A DNA stretch of 64,000 nt from Imbroritus primus (GTDB taxonomy: Bacteria; Pseudomonadota; Gammaproteobacteria; Burkholderiales; Burkholderiaceae): NCBI RefSeq assembly GCF_964332355.1, contig NZ_OZ201293.1:992001-1056000 (forward strand), in the 5' to 3' direction. The notes under the pieces are model-generated. The model was not told the DNA's origin, searched no databases, and saw nothing but the letters and a program-made list of their open reading frames with translations. The first letter of the stretch is position 1. The number at the start of each line of letters is the position of its first letter. The position numbers and the translations under genes are program-made. This document shows positions 63,812-64,000 of this stretch, piece by piece.

Positions 63812-64000
63812 TCAGCCTGCCGCTACGCCCGGCACCGCCAGCAGGTGATTGGAGAATCCGCTTTCCGTCTCGCAGCGCCATGTCGCCCACAGCTTGCGGC
63901 CTTCGCGGCCAGCGTCATCGGCCTCCAGCGCGAGCCAGTTGCGTGCCGGCATCACGTACTTGTTGTGTCCCGGGAACAGCATCATCTCTACGGTGTACTG
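63812..64000 (-). CDS. Unidentified protein, C-terminal part
   Basis: The minus strand is open from the right edge to a TGA at 63812, giving 62 residues (beginning QYTVEMMLFPGHNKYVMPARN and ending HLLAVPGVAAG). It is cut by the window edge, so start and domain are missing. No family was recognised. It is 51 bases upstream of the DUF488 start in the same direction, so both may be co-transcribed. Confidence 0.6.
   Translation of the reverse strand, partial: QYTVEMMLFPGHNKYVMPARNWLALEADDAGREGRKLWATWRCETESGFSNHLLAVPGVAAG

Overview
The window looks like the chromosome of a betaproteobacterium of the family Burkholderiaceae, most likely Cupriavidus or a close relative. The evidence is the gene order lepA-lepB-rnc-era-recO-pdxJ-acpS-nagZ-efp-earP-uvrC-pgsA, the high GC with GC-rich third codon positions, an EF-P with Arg32 next to its rhamnosyltransferase EarP, an orphan soxCD pair, and a pha/mrp antiporter operon with fused A and B subunits. 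The genus is inferred from gene content only.

Region 1 to 11.9 kb is core housekeeping. The translation GTPase lepA (cut by the left edge), lepB, a DUF4845 gene, rnc, era, recO, pdxJ, acpS and nagZ form one tightly packed forward transcription unit, with most genes overlapping by 1 to 8 bases and a bidirectional hairpin terminator after nagZ. Opposite it lie efp and earP. uvrC and pgsA follow on the plus strand. Two identical tRNA-Gly(GCC) genes sit at 12.0 kb behind a good sigma-70 promoter.

Region 12.6 to 20.6 kb holds a P-loop NTPase, leuA with a leucine-rich leader and competing RNA stems, a divergent AraC regulator, an uncharacterised structured small RNA with its own promoter and terminator, tRNA-Cys, a large lipoprotein, and a gene-poor stretch. 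That stretch contains a feature automated callers would probably miss: a tRNA-Leu(UAA) gene interrupted by a 214-base self-splicing group I intron of the Azoarcus (IC3) type.

Region 20.6 to 38.7 kb contains the mrp/pha Na+(K+)/H+ antiporter operon (AB, C, D, E, F, G), a CBS protein, a glycine-zipper lipoprotein, soxCD behind a pair of operator-like palindromes, trehalose synthesis (otsB, otsA), a GST, a GIY-YIG gene broken by an amber codon, a LuxR regulator, a secreted-protein/lipoprotein pair, and an ECF sigma/anti-sigma pair with a COG4315-type lipoprotein.

Region 38.9 to 64 kb is accessory-metabolic: a second EF-G (fusA2), small conserved proteins, a phosphoribosyltransferase, a second GST, thpR, a MoaD-like/beta-propeller pair, a TM2 protein, a CPA1 Na+/H+ antiporter, MFS and LysE exporters, an IclR regulator divergent from a large metallophosphoesterase, a copper chaperone, membrane proteins, a TauD dioxygenase/oligopeptide-binding protein/aldehyde dehydrogenase group, slyX, a LysR regulator divergent from pirin, an isochorismatase-family hydrolase, a DUF488 protein, and an unidentified gene cut by the right edge. 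No phage, integrase, insertion sequence or CRISPR array was recognised.
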